A program made the position numbers and the translations under genes. Source: Fibrobacter succinogenes (lineage in GTDB: Bacteria > Fibrobacterota > Fibrobacteria > Fibrobacterales > Fibrobacteraceae). From it: DNA of 64,000 bases. The notes under the pieces were generated by a model. The model saw only the letters and a list, made by a program, of their open reading frames with translations, did not search any database and was not told where the DNA came from. Below, piece after piece: positions 61,438-64,000 of the stretch. The DNA lies in contig CACWNW010000004.1 in assembly GCA_902762305.1 (NCBI GenBank), positions 62,001 through 126,000 of the forward strand, in the 5' to 3' direction. Every line of letters starts with the position of its first letter. Positions within the stretch are counted from its first letter, which is position 1.

Positions 61438-62660
61438 TGCGCCGTGTAGTTGTTACTGGTGGTTCGTGCATTTCTTCTCTTGGTTTTGATGCTGATTCCG
61501 CATTCGATGGCCTGAAGTCTTTTAAGAACCGTGTCGTCCGTATGAACGATTGGGACGTCTACAAGCAAATGAATACCCGCTTGGCCGCCCCGATTCTTGA
61601 ACCGCTTCCGCAGTACCCCCGCAAAAAAATCCGCGGTGCCGGTCGCGTGGCGGTGATGGGCCTCCTCTCTGCCGACAATGCGCTCGAAGTCGCCGGGCTT
61701 ACGGGTGATGTTGCCCTGATGAAGTCTGGCCGCATGGGCGTCGCCTACGGTTCTTCGATGGGTAGTATCGATCCGCTGCTCGAGTTCTTCTCGATGCTCA
61801 ATACGTATGACTGCTCCAACATCAAGGCAACGACCTACATCCGCTCGATGCCGCAGACCTGCGCGGTGAACATCAGCGTGGTGCTCGGCCTTACCGGCCG
61901 TCTCGTGACGACGAATACGGCTTGCACCAGCGGAAGCCTCGCGATTGGCCAGGCATACGAGCTCATCAAGTACGGCAAGCAGGACGTGATGATTGCGGGC
62001 GGTGCCGACGAACTCAGCCCGACGGAATCTGCCGTGTTTGATACTTTGTTTGCGACGAGCGTCATGAACGACCATCCGGAACTCGCGCCGGCCGCATACG
62101 ACAAGAACCGTGACGGTCTCGTGATTGGTGAAGGTGCTGGCTGCCTTATTCTCGAAGAATACGAGCACGCGAAGGCACGTGGCGCAAAGATCTATGCGGA
62201 ACTGATCGGTTTCGGCTCCAATACCGATGGCGAACACATTACGCAGCCCAAGAAAGAGACCATGCAGCAGGCTCTCGAATTGGCGATTGAAGATGCGGGA
62301 ATTTCCCCCGATGCGATTGGCTACGTGAATGGTCACGGCACGGCGACGCACCATGGCGACATTGCCGAGAGCTGGGCGACCTACAATGCCCTGAAGCAGC
62401 GTGCAGTGCCGCTTTCCAGCCTGAAGAGCTATATCGGCCATACGCTCGGAGCCTGTGGCGGTATCGAGGCCTGGCTTGCCATCCACATGATGAACCGCAA
62501 GTGGTTCAGCCCGAACTTGAACCTGAAGGAAGTCGACCCCGAATGCGCTCCGCTGGATTACATTACGGGAACCGGCCGCGAAATGGACGTGGAATACTTC
62601 ATGTCCAACAATTTCGCGTTCGGCGGCATCAATACGTCGCTCATATTCAAGCGCGTGTAG
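61437..62660 (+). CDS. apeR: Beta-ketoacyl synthase (ApeR type)
   Basis: A 407-residue condensing enzyme, FabF-like. Catalytic C163 (NTACTSGS), H300 (HGTAT) and H335 (GHTLG) are present. In aryl polyene systems ApeR is a homodimeric synthase proposed to perform an early condensation. Last gene of the plus operon, 40 bases before its terminator. Confidence 0.9.
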   Translation: MRRVVVTGGSCISSLGFDADSAFDGLKSFKNRVVRMNDWDVYKQMNTRLAAPILEPLPQYPRKKIRGAGRVAVMGLLSADNALEVAGLTGDVALMKSGRMGVAYGSSMGSIDPLLEFFSMLNTYDCSNIKATTYIRSMPQTCAVNISVVLGLTGRLVTTNTACTSGSLAIGQAYELIKYGKQDVMIAGGADELSPTESAVFDTLFATSVMNDHPELAPAAYDKNRDGLVIGEGAGCLILEEYEHAKARGAKIYAELIGFGSNTDGEHITQPKKETMQQALELAIEDAGISPDAIGYVNGHGTATHHGDIAESWATYNALKQRAVPLSSLKSYIGHTLGACGGIEAWLAIHMMNRKWFSPNLNLKEVDPECAPLDYITGTGREMDVEYFMSNNFAFGGINTSLIFKRV

Positions 62661-62699
62661 TTCCGCTTCCGCCCACGACAGGGCAGGAATATGATTGTG

Positions 62700-62724
62700 A
62701 AAGGACCGCTCTGGCGGTCCTTTT
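62700..62724. terminator. Terminator at the end of the aryl polyene operon
   Basis: AAGGACCGC (62701-62709) pairs with GCGGTCCTT (62714-62722) around TCTG and runs into TTTT. It also faces the converging apt gene. Confidence 0.9.
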
Positions 62725-62726
62725 GC

Positions 62727-63251
62727 TTAATGTCCGGGGAATTTCGTGAGTGTTGCGATGTTGTAGCCCTTCAGGGCTTCGCGGCCGTGCAGGTCGAATA
62801 GCTCGATGACGAACAGCAAGAGTTCCACCTTGCCGCCCAACTTTTCGATGAGGTGCGCCGCGGCCCTGGCGGTACCGCCTGTCGCGAGCAGGTCGTCGAT
62901 GATGACCACCTTCTGGCCGGGCTTTATTGCATCCTTGTGGACTTCTATGCTTGCCTGCCCGTATTCCAGGTCGTAGGTGACGCCGACGGTTTCGTGGGGG
63001 AGTTTGCCCTTTTTGCGCACGGGCACGAAAGGCTTGTGGAAATGCTCGGCGAGAGAGACGCCGAAAAGGAACCCGCGCGCTTCGAGGCCGGCGACCAGGT
63101 CGAATTCTATGTTCTCGAGCGCCTTGTAGAGGGCATCGAGCGTGAGCTTGAGGCCGTCGGCGTCGTTCAGGATTCCCGTGATGTCGCGGAACAGGATTCC
63201 AGGTTTCGGGAAGTCCGGAACGGATATGATGTAGTCTTCAATCTTTTTCAT
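62727..63251 (-). CDS. apt: Adenine phosphoribosyltransferase
   Basis: Purine salvage enzyme making AMP from adenine and PRPP, 174 residues. The start KIEDYIISVPDFPKPGILFRDIT, the segment GLEARGFLFG, and the PRPP loop VVIIDDLLATGGTA are diagnostic of Apt. It follows the radical SAM gene by 18 bases on the minus strand. Confidence 0.97.
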   Translation of the reverse strand: MKKIEDYIISVPDFPKPGILFRDITGILNDADGLKLTLDALYKALENIEFDLVAGLEARGFLFGVSLAEHFHKPFVPVRKKGKLPHETVGVTYDLEYGQASIEVHKDAIKPGQKVVIIDDLLATGGTARAAAHLIEKLGGKVELLLFVIELFDLHGREALKGYNIATLTKFPGH

Positions 63252-63269
63252 TCTGCACGTCCCTTCGTG

Positions 63270-64000
63270 TTACCTTGCGAGCAGCTTTTCGACTTCCGCG
63301 ATGATGCGATCGCGCTCGCCGCACCAGTTCGGGGCGAGGAGCATGTCGCTCGGGCTTTCGCCGCTGAAACGCTCGATGGCGGTATCCGGCCCGATAATCT
63401 TTATCATCTCGGCGACAGCGGCGCAGTATTCCTCGAATTCCAGCAGCTTGATTTCGCCGGCGGAGAAGTCCTGTGCCATCACGGTGCCTGCGACAATGTG
63501 CAGCGGGTGGATTTTCACGGCGGCGAGGTGCAGGTCGTGCACCACCTGGGCGGTTTTCTTAAAATCGCCCAGCGTCTCACCGGGAAGCCCGACGATCACG
63601 TGCGTGGTGACGGTGAGACCCGCCGCCTGGCAGCGCTTGACCGCATCTTCGAATTCGGCGAGCGTATGCCTGCGGTTGATGGCGGCAAGCGTGAGGTCGT
63701 TTGCCGTCTGCAGGCCAATTTCTACGATAATCGGCTTTTTGCGGTTCAGTTCTGCGAGGTACGCCACCTTCTCGTCTTCGAGGCAGTCCGGGCGCGTACC
63801 GATGGCAAGGCCCGCGATTTCCTTGTGCTTGACAATCGGGTCGATAATCCCCTTCAGGTGCTCGAGCGGCGCGTGCGTGTTCGTGTACGGCTGCAGGTAG
63901 GCGAGGATGCCCGCGTTCGGGTACTTTTCGCGCAGGCGCGGCACGAACTTATCGAGCTGCTCCTGGATGGATACCTTCGCCTGGTCGAATACCGGGCTAA
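63270..64000 (-). CDS. YhcC-type radical SAM protein (TIGR01212), N-terminus cut by window edge
   Basis: C-terminal 240 or so codons of a radical SAM protein. The open frame continues to base 64000 with SPVFDQAKVSIQEQLDKF before LREKYPNAGILAYLQPYTNTHAP, the family pattern of YhcC-like proteins. IIVEIGLQTANDLTLAAINRRHT and THVIVGLPGET follow. The CxxxCxxC cluster motif would lie beyond the window. Recent work on the family links it to tRNA modification; that is not testable here. Co-directional with apt. Confidence 0.85.
   Translation of the reverse strand, partial: SPVFDQAKVSIQEQLDKFVPRLREKYPNAGILAYLQPYTNTHAPLEHLKGIIDPIVKHKEIAGLAIGTRPDCLEDEKVAYLAELNRKKPIIVEIGLQTANDLTLAAINRRHTLAEFEDAVKRCQAAGLTVTTHVIVGLPGETLGDFKKTAQVVHDLHLAAVKIHPLHIVAGTVMAQDFSAGEIKLLEFEEYCAAVAEMIKIIGPDTAIERFSGESPSDMLLAPNWCGERDRIIAEVEKLLAR

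Noticed and set aside
59005-62660. Housekeeping fatty-acid synthesis cluster (fabB/fabZ/fabG/fabF)
   Set aside because: fabD, fabH and plsX are absent, while an AMP ligase, ammonia-lyase, LolA-like carrier and MMPL pump are interleaved, the aryl polyene pattern.

Overview
The window reads as one stretch of chromosome from a Fibrobacter-like bacterium (Fibrobacterota, FCB superphylum). This is inferred from the gene set, lipoprotein-rich Gram-negative envelope genes, a secreted protease with a Bacteroidota/Fibrobacterota-style C-terminal sorting tail, and recurring TAnnTTTG boxes just upstream of genes, which match the -7 promoter element of Bacteroidota. Genes are packed tightly, often with 1- or 4-base overlaps. 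No gene-free gap exceeds 300 bases; the largest is 29784-29996. No tRNA, rRNA, CRISPR array, IS element or prophage was seen.

Layout. 1-3140 (minus): an operon of a small lipoprotein, PhoH and a truncated PgpH-type c-di-AMP phosphodiesterase. 3254-17040: an M24 peptidase, two large paralogous MFS-acyltransferase-acyl-ACP synthetase fusions (4713 and 13627), a DUF6055-like secreted protease, lipoproteins and ribosomal protein L31 type B. 17070-25741: a GT-C glycosyltransferase with NPCBM domain, a MurG-like GT-B, an MscS channel, a DJ-1 protein, an ArnA-like decarboxylase and an ArnC-like GT2, the last two separated by a cruciform REP-like element. 25916-29783: SlyD, a SurA-like foldase, prfB with its programmed +1 frameshift, and a MauE/DoxX protein. 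29997-33431 (minus): outer-membrane barrel, PHP phosphatase and an unknown protein. 33467-44156: RNase H, mfd, TatD, lepB-lepA, cyclophilin, a histone-H1-like zinc-finger protein and a TraB/GumN lipoprotein. Then argH on the minus strand.

The most striking region, 45709-62660, is an aryl polyene (APE) pigment cluster in two divergent operons. The minus arm holds a methyltransferase (ApeB), the ketosynthase-like chain length factor (ApeC), an acyltransferase (ApeD) and a lipoprotein. The plus arm holds two acyl carrier proteins (ApeE, ApeF), a three-part ApeG-ApeH-ApeI fusion, a GT2 and an LPLAT acyltransferase, an aromatic amino-acid ammonia-lyase, a thioesterase (ApeK), a LolA-like carrier (ApeL), an MMPL exporter (ApeM), a lipoprotein (ApeN), ketosynthase ApeO, dehydratase ApeP, ketoreductase ApeQ and ketosynthase ApeR. 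In the inferred pathway the lyase makes an aryl-acrylate starter, ApeH loads it onto an ACP, and ApeO/C, R, Q, P and I extend it into a polyene. The transferases attach it to a lipid or sugar carrier and ApeL/M/N move it to the outer membrane. The window ends with apt and a truncated YhcC-type radical SAM gene (minus).
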